From the NCBI GenBank assembly GCA_031422555.1, contig JANPLZ010000143.1, positions 1-48,482 on the forward strand: DNA of 48,482 nt, in the 5' to 3' direction. The notes under the pieces are model-generated. The model was not told the DNA's origin. It searched no databases and was given only the letters and a program-made list of their open reading frames with translations. Positions 36,401 to 42,500 of the stretch are shown one piece after another. The first letter of the stretch is position 1. Each line of letters starts with the position of its first letter. The position numbers and the translations under genes are program-made. Source of the stretch: JANNAT01 sp031422555. GTDB taxonomy: Bacteria; Pseudomonadota; Alphaproteobacteria; Rhodobacterales; Rhodobacteraceae.

Positions 36401-39400
36401 GGTCATCCTGCGCAACACCGGCAATGTGTCGCTGACGGTGGCCCCCCCGGTGGATACGATGATCCGCCTTGATGCAACGCCCACGACTTTGGACGCACCT
36501 TTTGCCCTGATTTCGGGCGATACGGATGGCGACAGTTTGCTGGATGTCACCGAGACCTGGACCTATGCCGCCAGCCACACCCTGACCCAAGCCGATATTG
36601 ACGCAGGCGGTCTTAGCAACATGGTGCAGTTTACCGGCACTGGCCCGAACGGGGTTGCGGTCAGCGACACCGCCGACAATGGCGACGATACCGATGGCAA
36701 CACGGTGGATGATCCGACGGTGTTTGAAATCGCCCGCACCCCGGCGTTGACAGTGACCAAAACCGTCACAGCACAAACTGGGTTGGCGGCGGGCGATCGC
36801 GTGACCTTTGGCATCACGGCGGTAAATACCGGCAACAGCACGATCACCGATGTGGATATCAGCGATACGTTGCGACGGGGTGATGGCGCGCTGTTGACGC
36901 TGGCACCGGTGCAAACCGGCGGCGGCACGTCGCTGATCCCGGGTGCGCAGGCCGATTGGACGCTGACCTACACTTTGACCCAAGCCGACGTGGATGCGGG
37001 CGGGTTTGAAAATGTGGCCATCGCCACTGGCACCGGACCAACCGGCGCGCCGGTGCGCGATGTGTCCACCGACGGGGACGGCAGCGATGGCAATATCACC
37101 GATGATCCGACCGTTGTGGTGATCACGCCCGCGCCTGCGCTTGAGGTGATCAAGACGCTGGTATCGGTCGGCAGCCTTGCGGGCGAAGAGGCGGTGTTTA
37201 CCATCACCGCGACAAACCGGGGCAATATTACCCTGTCGGGCATCGCCGTTGAGGACACATTGACCCGCGATGGCGGCGGTGCGGTGGCCCCGGTCAGCGT
37301 GACATTTGCCGCAAGCTCGGGTGCGCCGCCATCGACTGCGGGCACGTTGAAACTGGCCGAAACCGCAAGCTATACCGCCCGCTATGTGTTGACCCAAGCT
37401 GATATAGACGCAGGCGGGTTGACCAACAGCGCGCTGGTTTCGGCCAACACACCCTTGGGGGCAGTGATTCGCGATACCTCGGACAAGGATGGCACAAACA
37501 GCAGCGATCCGACGCCTGCCCCGATTTTGGCACGGCCATCGCTTGGCGTCGTGAAATCGGCCAGTCCGGTGCAGATGCAGTTCCCGACGGTGGATAAGGT
37601 GACCTTTACCCTGACGGTGCAGAACACCGGCAACACCACGCAAACCGGCATTCAACTGGTCGATGATCTGGCGACATTCATCGCGCCGGCGGTGTTGCGC
37701 CCAGATATCCCTGTGGTGGTGCGTGCAACAGGCTTTGCCGGAGGTGCGGCAAATGCCGCCTATAACGGCACGTCGGTGACGCAAACCCTTAGCGGCAATG
37801 CAACGCTGTTGCCGGGGCAGACGGGCCGCGTGGAAATTGATCTGGTTTATTCCACCGTAGCGGGCCAGCCGGGCGGGCAGAACATTGGCCGCGCCGCTTC
37901 GGATCAGTTGACCACGCCGACCCCGTCCAACCCGGTCACGGTGATCAGCCCGGATAGCGATGCTGACGGCGTGCCGGATACGCTGGAAGGCACTGGCGAC
38001 CGTGACGGTGATGGCATTTTGGATGCGCAGGATTATGATCCAACCGGCGCTTTTTATTGTGAAGATACCGGACAGTTGCTGTCGGGTGGCCGGGTTTCGG
38101 TGACCGGGCCGTCGGGCAGCCAAAGCGGCGTTGGCACCTCGAACAACATCACAATCGTGCGTGATGGCAGCGACGGGCGGTTCCAGTTCTATGTCACGGC
38201 GGCGGGCAGCTATACGCTGAACATCAGCTATCCGCCGGGCGGTGTGGCGTCGACCGCGCGGCGGACGTTGGGGGCACTGGATGCGACATCGCTGTTGCCG
38301 TCAAATCCGGGGTCCATCGGATCGAACGAGGATGGCACCTTGGGGCGGCTGGTGGATTTTGCAGCGGCCGGCAATCAGTTCTATACCACCTTTGTGGTCG
38401 CACCGGGCGATCCGCATATCATCAACAACAACATCCCCCTGACGGCCTGCGCCGATACTCCGGATGTGCGGGCGACCAAAACCGCCGACCGCACAACCGC
38501 CCGCTTTGGTGAGACGGTGACCTTTACGCTGGTGTTTGAGAATAACACTTCGCGCCCCTATCCCGGGGCGTCCTTGGTGGATTTGTTGCCGGATGGTTTG
38601 GTCTACACGCCGGGCAGTGCAACCCTGAACGGTGCTGCGGCAGAGCCTGCGATCAGTGGCAAACGGCTGGTCTGGGGGCCGCGCGATGTGCCGCCCGCCG
38701 ACAGGATTACCATCAGACTGTCGGCGCGCGTGGTGGCCGGTGGCAGTGCGGGCAGCCTGACCAACCGCGCGCAATTGGAAGATGCCAGCGGGGCTGTGCA
38801 ATCCAACGTGGCTGCGGCGACCATCCGCATCGTGCCCGAAGCGGTGTTTGATTGTTCAGACGTCATTGGCAAAGTCTTTGATGACAAAAACCGCAACGGC
38901 TATCAGGACCGCGAAGACCGCTCGGCGCTGACCGATGATGATATTTATGTGGGTAAATACGGCAACAAACTTGCACCACCCCGCCGCGAACCCAAAGGCG
39001 AGCCGGGGTTGCCGGGCGTGCGGCTGGCAACGGTGAACGGGTTGTTGATTACCACCGATGACTATGGCCGCTATCATGTGCCTTGTGCGGCGATGCCGCG
39101 CGATATCGGATCGAACTTTACCTTGAAGGTGGATTTGCGCAGCCTGCCATCGGGCTATATGCTGACTACCGAAAACCCGCGTGTGCTGCGGCTGACGGCG
39201 GGTAAGGTCGCCAAGATGAACTTTGGGGCCACCTTGTCGAATGTGGTGGAAATTGATCTGACCGCGCAGGCCTTTGCGCCGGGCAAGGCCACACCCAATC
39301 CCGCCTTTGCAACTGCGGTGGCGTCGCTGGTGCAAACCATCAAATCAACCCCATCGGTGCTGCGTCTGGGGTATCTGTTGGCATCTGGCGAAGATCGGGA

Positions 39401-39509
39401 CGGGGCCGAAGCCCGGCTGAAGGCGGCGGAAAAGCTGATCCGTGATGCGTGGCGCGGCGTTGGCGGGTATGAATTAGCGATCGAGAAATCGATCAAGCGG
39501 GTGCAGTAA
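21495..39509 (+). CDS. Giant DUF11-repeat surface protein (6004 residues)
   Basis: This is a single 18-kb frame. Residues 1-35 form a Sec signal peptide ending ALA. Residues 36-235 are a unique N-terminal domain. About 42 DUF11-like beta-sandwich repeats of roughly 120 residues span about 236-5345, each with a strand-A Lys, a TNTGNVTLT-type strand, a central Asp/Glu, a TQADxDAG segment and a final Asn-Thr/Ala strand. Then come a degenerate repeat, a calcium-binding DxDxDG stretch (about 5485-5520), a Cna-B-like segment, a canonical DUF11 domain (about 5656-5780), an SdrD-B-like domain (VIGKVFDDKNRNGYQD) and a terminal alpha/beta domain of about 90 residues. It is probably a surface fibre. An outer-membrane barrel gene starts one base after its stop. 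No RTX repeats, lipobox or LPXTG were seen. The family is known; this assembly is not one I recognise. Confidence 0.92.
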   Translation: MTGFRCSQRQAKRFCLTIALVFCAVWTSFSTALATPFTMNVPGTSLALPTDYPAAGGVAIVLVGVNGNAYFQFSNPTGAFQGFQNTGDPAAFRGNPFTINNPIALNCGFSPCTDYFGGAIANIYIRFSAYDGDTQAGGFDQNDITLRLNGFDVNNWSNITTEITNNDGSQSFGTQQGFGNNTLNTGWFTSTNAALAANILSTGRTTSQVFDRDPNDNYWDFRIGNTLSNNSIVTVAPGYTLTKVANRTTFAAVGDIITYTYEVTNIGSVPISNLQVSDNKIVGAISCSPSVIAAVNPGQTPNKATCIKTYTVTQADFDAQAVTNIAKAIGTPSFGTLGERTATVTVTGPPLAPALEVLKTSSLSVFGGVGTTVPYNFRIQNTGNATLTSVVVTDPKIPGLSCSFPALAPGVVQNCAGSYTVRQSDIDAFASGTRLVNTAAATSRDPRNMTVTDTTPASLTVSLPGPAAAPAITMTKVAQVASFDAVGTVIPYRITLTNSGNVTWPAAPGVTDPLATVTCPTGAVAPGASVVCLANYAVAQADLNAGRVDNTASATITIGGVVANTTASATVPAIRRTTLLLDKRLSLTSPTSYAATGVALVYSYDLTNTGNVTLNAVGVADNKVTVTCPVAILAPGATTTCTSAAYATTQADLNDGSVVNLATANATAAGTNAAVASNSDTVSVPAVQQPAISLAKAAPTPAVTPAQYIVGAVVTYSYTVQNIGNVQILAANQISIVDDKAGTFTCGSGMLAQGASRVCTQSYTLTAADVAAGFVINKATANAGTVATSNQATATIAPTFRPGLTLVKSADVPDVDATTDVITYTFTLTNSGDSQIVKASQPITVADPAVGTAACAAAQPATLNAGASYSCTATYSPTQAQLNAGVVRNTATASFPFNAETTVSAPSSTANVPVIETPGLDITKSGPAQFTTVGSTVTFSFGARNTGNVALTNVVITDPLIPALSCTIASIPPGPSPVTCTGAYSVTQADVDAGVITNTAAGQGRTAQGGTANDTASATVPISPANATKTATLTKTANRTTFAAVGDGVVYTMAVTNTGTRTLSGITVTDALDSSFTCAIPTLAPGATNSLCNLTYRVTQADLDRGNVVNLASAASADFATLTSTRTVTGPARTSNYVFTKGASSGYGAAGDLVAFTLAARNTGNTTLTDLVITDAFFDPDLSCAIATLAPGATDSTCTATYTVTQADVDAGSITNTASATANAPSGVAAPAPKTATAVANGPVSAPKVAITKTTSGTSYGAVGTTKTYAFSVSNTGNVTLTGLRVQDTALGFDCLVADLAPGDSTALCSAPPGPLSATKTIAQADVDAGAYSNVAKVTGRSLIGATDVEAEAQLTLTGPAQSPALALVKDSASVPFTAVDQVISYSYAVQNTGNITLTAPITVVDDKIALVTCPASPAAGLPPLTSITCTGTYRVTQADLNAGSVTNTATANTSQPVVPVNPGDPSLATVTSAPANETVAASQLPALDLDKRIKASSPSSYSAINGVFTSVTFEYVVTNTGNVTTTAAITIADDKIPGTLTCAPAGLAPGASVICEQIWTADQAALDAGLVINTAVASTVFGGSVRNSNADTATVTAVQRSALAVVKTFVSTSAPGAFNAGDVLSYTIDVTNTGNVSIDGPITLTDSLTTPNCPAQAPGFKLAPGAVLACTATHTVTANDLDLGAATNVVFATGSFNAQPVQSPSDEAIYPVDRQPALSLTKAAAPGSSFDGVGDTLIYSYTVKNSGNVGLVRDIFVADDKFSGPQLCRAASLGPFASASPPGAGNGATFVCNLTYTVVQADVDRGFVTNNATVSTVYGAPGSETNVVSPNAAATVMAITTPALTVDKIVSAGPSPALAGDILTYRITTTNTGNQTISGVAVSDAMVGPLVCTVGGSPAPANVVLAPNGGVVCTASYTVTQSDIDAQVLTNTATARGADPQGGRVTGSDAVTHPVAAAAPLVEVSKAITPPPGPDDAFSLLGQPVRFVVTVRNTGNVTLTSTKVTDDLVPGPCTVGPLSPGASDSSCAFTYLVQQADLDRRFGTAPDFFAGFTNTATGVAQPANPGAATVTDQGDVFAKGPAQQPALSLVKEAQTADFDAIGDILTYRYVVANTGNVTLFAQPVVADNKIPAVTCDPIPAGGLPPGQFLTCAASYAVTQADVDAGKVTNIASVSSTEVTASPIVTVTVDGIRTPGVDVVKTPSILTNAKVGDVIDYAYSVTNSGNVSLTAVTVADDQTSAAGTSALVIGGDALVADRGEIGNSTDAAGGSIWSSLGPGDTVSFAASYTVTQADLDAGAALSNTVTVTAGSPAGTTPPTDRQTVTVPVATAAPALLVIKAANTAGLATPPAVGNQIAYTITVKNAGNVTLDTVVLTDTLLDAKGVALTPRPVPVLISGDTDGDTDLDVTETWTYTASFALDQQAIDAGGVSNQVVAAAVDPFNTPVSDISDDDGIGASDPTLTALTANPKLSVVKTAVTAFGSNARADAGDTIAYRYAVTNPGNVTLFDLGLVETGFTGTGPLPVPVRTSGGANLGGDPAIIDLAVGGTAVYAVTYTVTQADVDDGKVDNQATSAAKDPTGAPVSDASGSAAGNDTVTSTPLAPLGALLVIKTANVTALASPPVAGNTISYQISVANTGNLTLRTVTPADTLRDAKGGSLTLTSGPTLGSGDDGDALLEVGETWIYTASFALTQAAIDAGGVTNSVLVSAFDLKDRPISDISDDNGTGASDPTVTPLAANPVIALVKSAVTAFGSNARADAGDTVSYTYTVTNPGNVTLFDVALVETGFTGSGPVPVPVRTSGGANLGGNLTIIDLAVGGTAVYSATYVLTQADIDAGTVTNQATVTAKDPNNITRSDRSGSTAANNTATATALPRAAAMTVIKTADVSALATPPVAGNVISYTVTVANTGNLTLKTLVPSDNLRNGSGQVLPNPPVLVLISGDDGDGLLQVTETWTYTGSFTLTQAAIDSGRVSNAAVITAKDLRNNNVADTSDNDGFGTSDRTISNLSRVPATKVVKTADTSGLGAPPVAGNVVPFRVTVANTGNVSLTQVALTDTFTRRNGVVLALTPVLTSGDLGVAGRLEVGEVWVYTASYTLVQADIDAGGISNTVLARSRSPSNVAVQDRSDDGDDTDGNTVDDPTVLNFAAVPALSLVKSLAAGSPVPFTTAGQVLAFDLALRNTGNVSLTAPITITDALVTAAGGVVNCPVGTLAPAATRICAATYTVTQADVDRGSVLNTATASVTQPVAPATSGGPTSVVVTTPASDVTATATRSPQLTIDKRIKAGSATSYAAVNDIVTFEYMVTNAGNVTIAGPITVADDKIAGNLTCSAADLAPAASVTCEQNWTATLADLNAGSVTNQGVGSGRFDGATVASPSDSVTITAVQNPSLAFDKTLIGATPDEFNVGARLDYSFVVRNDGNVTIQGPITVADSITTVACDATPVGGLLPEATLNCTASYRLQPGDIAQGAATNVATASGFFNATTVTSPSDSAIYPVSATPVLSVVKEVVPATDSFATLGEQITYRYTVTNAGRAGFSDDITISDNKLADAFVCRPKLLGTFNVGDSFVCQAVYTVTQADLDDESVVNEASAISIFAPGTENEITVTSPVATKSVPGVPDPKLSVVKDVATGPSPAAVGDVLGYRIIVTNTGNQTINGVGVTDPAIASLACSRMGSPVPSNLVMAPGDVVTCLGSYTVTQADVNAQVLTNTATAVGNDPQGVAVTAVGSDDHPLVAAAPGVEVTKTLLPDPGAAAAFTAPGQGLTFAITVRNTGNITLNALDVTDNRVPGVCVIDTFAPGASDATCRFTYTATQADMDAVNGAAPVTGGFTNIAAVTAQPANPGAAPVTDTGDVFVKGPVQAPAFGFDKTASAATAAAFRDQITFSYVVTNQGNITLTDAPRVFDDKIAAISCAPMPPAGLAPLATLTCTGAYSVTQADVDAGGVTNIASVVSDQVTTPVTDSVTITITPVTGLVLTKVPSIAAGAKLGDVITYTYTARNTGNTTLTAVTMADDHSSAAGTVGLSIAADTLKTDVAEQGTSTDTTPDGIWDRLGPGDEVTFTASYTVTQADVDAGAALTNSAAAEATGPPGTTPPAASATVSVPLAAAAPVLEAIKLVDRTTLSQPPVAGDVLSYTITLANRGNVTLTTVALQDRLRRIDGTVLALSSGPVKTTGDNGVIGAIEVGEVWTYSASYTLTQADIDAGGVSNQVDATARSPSGTAVRDLSDDGVPGGADDPTLVQIPANPAIAGEKTIVAGSPTLGSTIAFLITATNTGNVTLTSVGVARDTLTRADGTDLALNTGPTFVGASAGSGPGVLKPGEVASYAATYVLVQADIDAGGIANTATVTGTPPFGGAVTDVTDDGDDTDGNTSNDATALPIAAAPSLALVKRLAAGSGPSYSAVGQVLTFDFDVTNAGNVIITAPVTVDDPLITAAGGAVICAAPPLAPGAQLMCSGSYAVTQADLDAGQVTNVATARSGATVTAPASRVVPAQQMPAMTVVKLADPVPPANFVTGAVVNYRYTVTNSGNITLTAPVRISDNRIAAAAISCPALPAAGLPPAAELVCIARYTVTAADVDLGSVTNLATATDGRTISPLASETIPDAGVPALAIVKTANPGAAFDEVGDTIGYSYRVTNSGTRAFAAAVSVVDDQLGTIACFAPTPADPDLIAGEFVTCAATHTVTQDDLDAERIVNQAFARTTFGAGSVEVVSGLALVDVVATLRPGLTLTKTSRPNPVAAVGQIVTYALSATNSGNQTLRSVDISDPKLPGLVCATAVLLRGQALSCQGSVTVTQADVDRGSLVNTATATAITPQGGGVGETATETTRMPPPAPALDLVKTASPTPFGAVGSTLGYLLAVTNTGNVTMTDVVVTDPMDPALRCVIPTLAPGVRDARCGFSLPVSQALVDAGSITNTASVTGRDPFDTTVGDTSTLVTAGPARLGGLEAVKLLLPSGSALGSAVGYRVILRNTGNVSLTVAPPVDTMIRLDATPTTLDAPFALISGDTDGDSLLDVTETWTYAASHTLTQADIDAGGLSNMVQFTGTGPNGVAVSDTADNGDDTDGNTVDDPTVFEIARTPALTVTKTVTAQTGLAAGDRVTFGITAVNTGNSTITDVDISDTLRRGDGALLTLAPVQTGGGTSLIPGAQADWTLTYTLTQADVDAGGFENVAIATGTGPTGAPVRDVSTDGDGSDGNITDDPTVVVITPAPALEVIKTLVSVGSLAGEEAVFTITATNRGNITLSGIAVEDTLTRDGGGAVAPVSVTFAASSGAPPSTAGTLKLAETASYTARYVLTQADIDAGGLTNSALVSANTPLGAVIRDTSDKDGTNSSDPTPAPILARPSLGVVKSASPVQMQFPTVDKVTFTLTVQNTGNTTQTGIQLVDDLATFIAPAVLRPDIPVVVRATGFAGGAANAAYNGTSVTQTLSGNATLLPGQTGRVEIDLVYSTVAGQPGGQNIGRAASDQLTTPTPSNPVTVISPDSDADGVPDTLEGTGDRDGDGILDAQDYDPTGAFYCEDTGQLLSGGRVSVTGPSGSQSGVGTSNNITIVRDGSDGRFQFYVTAAGSYTLNISYPPGGVASTARRTLGALDATSLLPSNPGSIGSNEDGTLGRLVDFAAAGNQFYTTFVVAPGDPHIINNNIPLTACADTPDVRATKTADRTTARFGETVTFTLVFENNTSRPYPGASLVDLLPDGLVYTPGSATLNGAAAEPAISGKRLVWGPRDVPPADRITIRLSARVVAGGSAGSLTNRAQLEDASGAVQSNVAAATIRIVPEAVFDCSDVIGKVFDDKNRNGYQDREDRSALTDDDIYVGKYGNKLAPPRREPKGEPGLPGVRLATVNGLLITTDDYGRYHVPCAAMPRDIGSNFTLKVDLRSLPSGYMLTTENPRVLRLTAGKVAKMNFGATLSNVVEIDLTAQAFAPGKATPNPAFATAVASLVQTIKSTPSVLRLGYLLASGEDRDGAEARLKAAEKLIRDAWRGVGGYELAIEKSIKRVQ
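25581..34235. repeat. Nine-domain segmental duplication inside the giant gene
   Basis: Block A (25581-28895, about 1105 residues, domains 11-19 by my count) and block B (30942-34235, about 1098 residues, domains 25-33) contain the same series of domain subtypes in the same order. Paired landmarks include TSQPVVPV/TQPVAPAT, DKRIKAS/DKRIKAG, YGAPGSETN/FAPGTENE, a long insert before GFTNTATG/GFTNIAAV, and SSAAGT in the first Cys-free domain. The copies are diverged, so the duplication is old. Confidence 0.8.
28494..30128. repeat. Tandem two-domain duplication inside the giant gene
   Basis: The units 28494-29312 (273 codons) and 29313-30128 (272 codons) repeat the same pair of Cys-free domains. 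The second domain of each pair shares TAFGSNARADAGDT or SAVTAFGSNARADAGDT and a VRTSGGANLGG stretch almost unchanged. A third, partial copy of the first domain follows from 30129. This looks more recent than the nine-domain duplication. Confidence 0.88.
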
Positions 39510-39510
39510 G

Positions 39511-42500
39511 ATGCGAATGATGGCGTTGAAATGCAGAAGATGCGCGTTGCTGGCGGCGGTATCGGTGCTGGCGATGAGTAGTGCCGCCAACGCCCAGGAT
39601 GACGGCTTTGCCATCTCCATCGGCGGCACCCCGGTGGCTGGTGACCGCATTGTCGCCGATGCGGCGCGGCGCACCAATGTGGCCAGATCGGCGGCGGATG
39701 TGCGGGTGCAGGCCGATGGGCTGGGGGTGCGTCCGCGTCTTGATCTGGAAGTGGTGTCGGTTGGGCGCGGCACGGTCGTGGTGCAAAGCCGGATGAATTA
39801 TCCGGCATGGATCACGCGGGCCGAAGTGCGTGTCATCAATCTGGCAACCGGGCGGCAAATCAAGGTCGTGGCGATTGGTCCCAATGGCCGGGCGGAAATT
39901 GCGGTGCCATCAGGCGAATTTGCGGCCGCCCACCGGGTCTATGATGCCAGTGGGCGGTTTGATGAAACAGCCCCGGTGTCGCTGGCGCAAGTGCATGCCG
40001 CATCGCCAGAACAAGGCATCGACCGCGCCAACCTTCGCCGCATTCCGGTGACAGGCGGTGCGGTGACGGTTTCGGGCAGCGGGCTTGCACCGGGGGCCAG
40101 CGTGCAAACCCTGGGCGAGGTGATCAGGCCAGATGCGTCGGGTGATTTCGTGATCCAGCGGATTTTACCCCCCGGAGACCGTGCCGTGCCGGTGCGTATC
40201 ACCGGCGGCGGCGAGAACATCTATATCGAACCCTTTGTCAGCATTCCAAAATCGGAATGGTTCACCTTGGCCACCGCCGATCTGACCTTTGGCAAGATCT
40301 TTGCCGGGCCACGCAAAGGCGCGGCCTATACTTTGGGCCGCCTTGCCTATTACACCAAAGGCAAAACCGTCACCGGGTGGCAGATCACCTCGTCCGCCGA
40401 TACCGGCGAGGATGATTTGAAAAACATCTTCCGCGATTTTGATCGCAAAGACCCGCTGGGTGTGTTGTCACGGCTGGACCCTGATTTGGCCTATCCGGTC
40501 TATGGCGACGATTCAGCGATCGAAAATGACGCGCCGACGGCTGGAAAGTTTTATTTCAAGGCTCAGAAGGACAACAGCTTTGTTCTATGGGGCAATTACA
40601 AAGGCCGGGTGGCCGGGGCCGGGTATCTGCGCAATGAACGCACGCTGTATGGATTGCAGGGCGTCTATGCGTCGCCCGCCCAAACCACGCGCGGACAGGC
40701 GCGCCTTGATGCCACGGTTTACGCCGCCCAACCCGATATGCTGCCGGAGCGCGAGGTGTTCCTGGGCACCGGCGGTTCGGTCTATTTCCTGCGCCGTCAG
40801 GATATAGCGATTGGCACCGAAACTCTGACAATCGAACTGCGTGATCCGATCACCGGGCGGGTGCTGCAAAGCCGCGTGTTGGTGGCGGGGCGGGATTATG
40901 CGATCAACTATATTCAGGGCCTGATCACGCTGACCGCGCCGCTGTCTGCGGCGCAAGCGCCCGGTTTGATCACGCCACCCGCAGGCACCGCCCCGCAGGC
41001 CCGGCTGGTCGCACAGTATGAATACACGCCCACCAGCGGCGACATCGACGGCTTTGCTTATGGTGGGCGGGTGCAGGGTTGGGTCACCGATCAACTGCGG
41101 TTGGGGGTAACGGCGATGGTTGAACAAACCGACACCGCCGATCAAACCGCTGTTGGTGCTGATATTCGTTATGAATTTGGCACCAACAGTTTTGCCGAAG
41201 CCGAAATTGCCCGCACCGATGGCCCCGGCTTTGGCCAGACCTATTCGGCGGATGGTGGCCTGATCATCACGTCAACCGCTGCCGGGGCGGGCAGCGGTCA
41301 GGCGGTGCGGTTCAAAACGCAAATTGACCTCGCCGATCTGGGGCTTGCGGCCCAAGGATCGGTAGGGGCCTATTTTGAAGACAAGGCGGCGGGTTTTTCC
41401 ACCCTTGATGCCAACACGTCGATTGATGAGCGGTCTTGGGGCCTGTCCGCCGATATCGCGGCATCAGACCGGCTTGGCTATCGCGTGGCCTATGATGCCT
41501 TTCAGGACGCGGCTGGCAAGCGGTTGAACAAGGCTACTGCCACGCTGACCTATCAATCCAGTGATCGCCTGGCGTGGGAACTGGGGTTGGCGTCAGAAGA
41601 CCGGGTCGAATTGGGCGATGCCAGCAAAACCGGCGCGCGCACCGATCTGGCAGTGAAGGCCACGATCACCCAAAGCGACGCGTTGCTGTGGTATGCGTTT
41701 GGTCAGGCCACGGTTGCCCGCAGCGGCGGTTTGGCCCGCAATGATCGCGCGGGCCTTGGCGCGGAAATAGGGTTTGCCGACAATTGGCGCCTTCAGGGTG
41801 AGGTTTCGGGTGGCACCGCCGGGGCGGGCGGGCGCGCATTGCTGTCGTATGAAGCCGCAGGCAGCACCGCCTATTTCGGCTATACCCTTGATCCCGGGCG
41901 CGCGTTGAACGGCGTAACCCTGAACGGGCGCGATAATGGTCAAATCGTTGCCGGCGGGCGCAGGGCCGTCAGCGCTAGCACGACGATTTACGGCGAAAAC
42001 ACCTATGATCTTTTTGGTCAGCACCGGGCACTGACCTCGGTTTACGGTGTTGATTATGCCGCGAACAAGTCGCTGACACTGTCGGGGTCGATAGAGCTGG
42101 GCCGTATCGAAGACCCGGTTGACGATTTTGACCGCCGCGCGCTGTCTTTGGGGTTGAACTACCAGAATGAGGCGGGGTTGACGGCCAAAGCGCGGCTGGA
42201 ACTGCGCCAGGATCGCGGCACATTGGCCGGGTCATCGCGCGATGCCGATACCATCCTGTTCGGGTTGGACGCGGCATATAAAGTATCAGAGTCTGCCAGA
42301 TGGCTGCTGTCTTTTGATGCCGCAGATACCGAAACCGATGGATCATCTATCCTAAGCGGTGAATATGCCAAGGCCAGTATTGGCTATGCCCTGCGCCCGG
42401 TGGAAGATGACCGCTTTAATATGTTGATCAGATATACCTATCTTTATGATATGTATGGTCAAAGAATAGACGGTTCAGATCAGCCCGGCCCGCGCCAGCA

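Noticed and set aside
22201..37530. Regularly spaced repeats that could suggest CRISPR or satellite DNA
   Set aside because: Spacing is about 360 bp, the frame is open throughout and conservation follows protein motifs, so they are coding domain repeats.
34122..38123. 1333-codon open frame on the minus strand inside the giant gene
   Set aside because: It is antisense to the repeats, has a low-complexity Arg/His/Gly-rich composition and no start signal. The periodic codon pattern of the repeats keeps the opposite frame free of stops.
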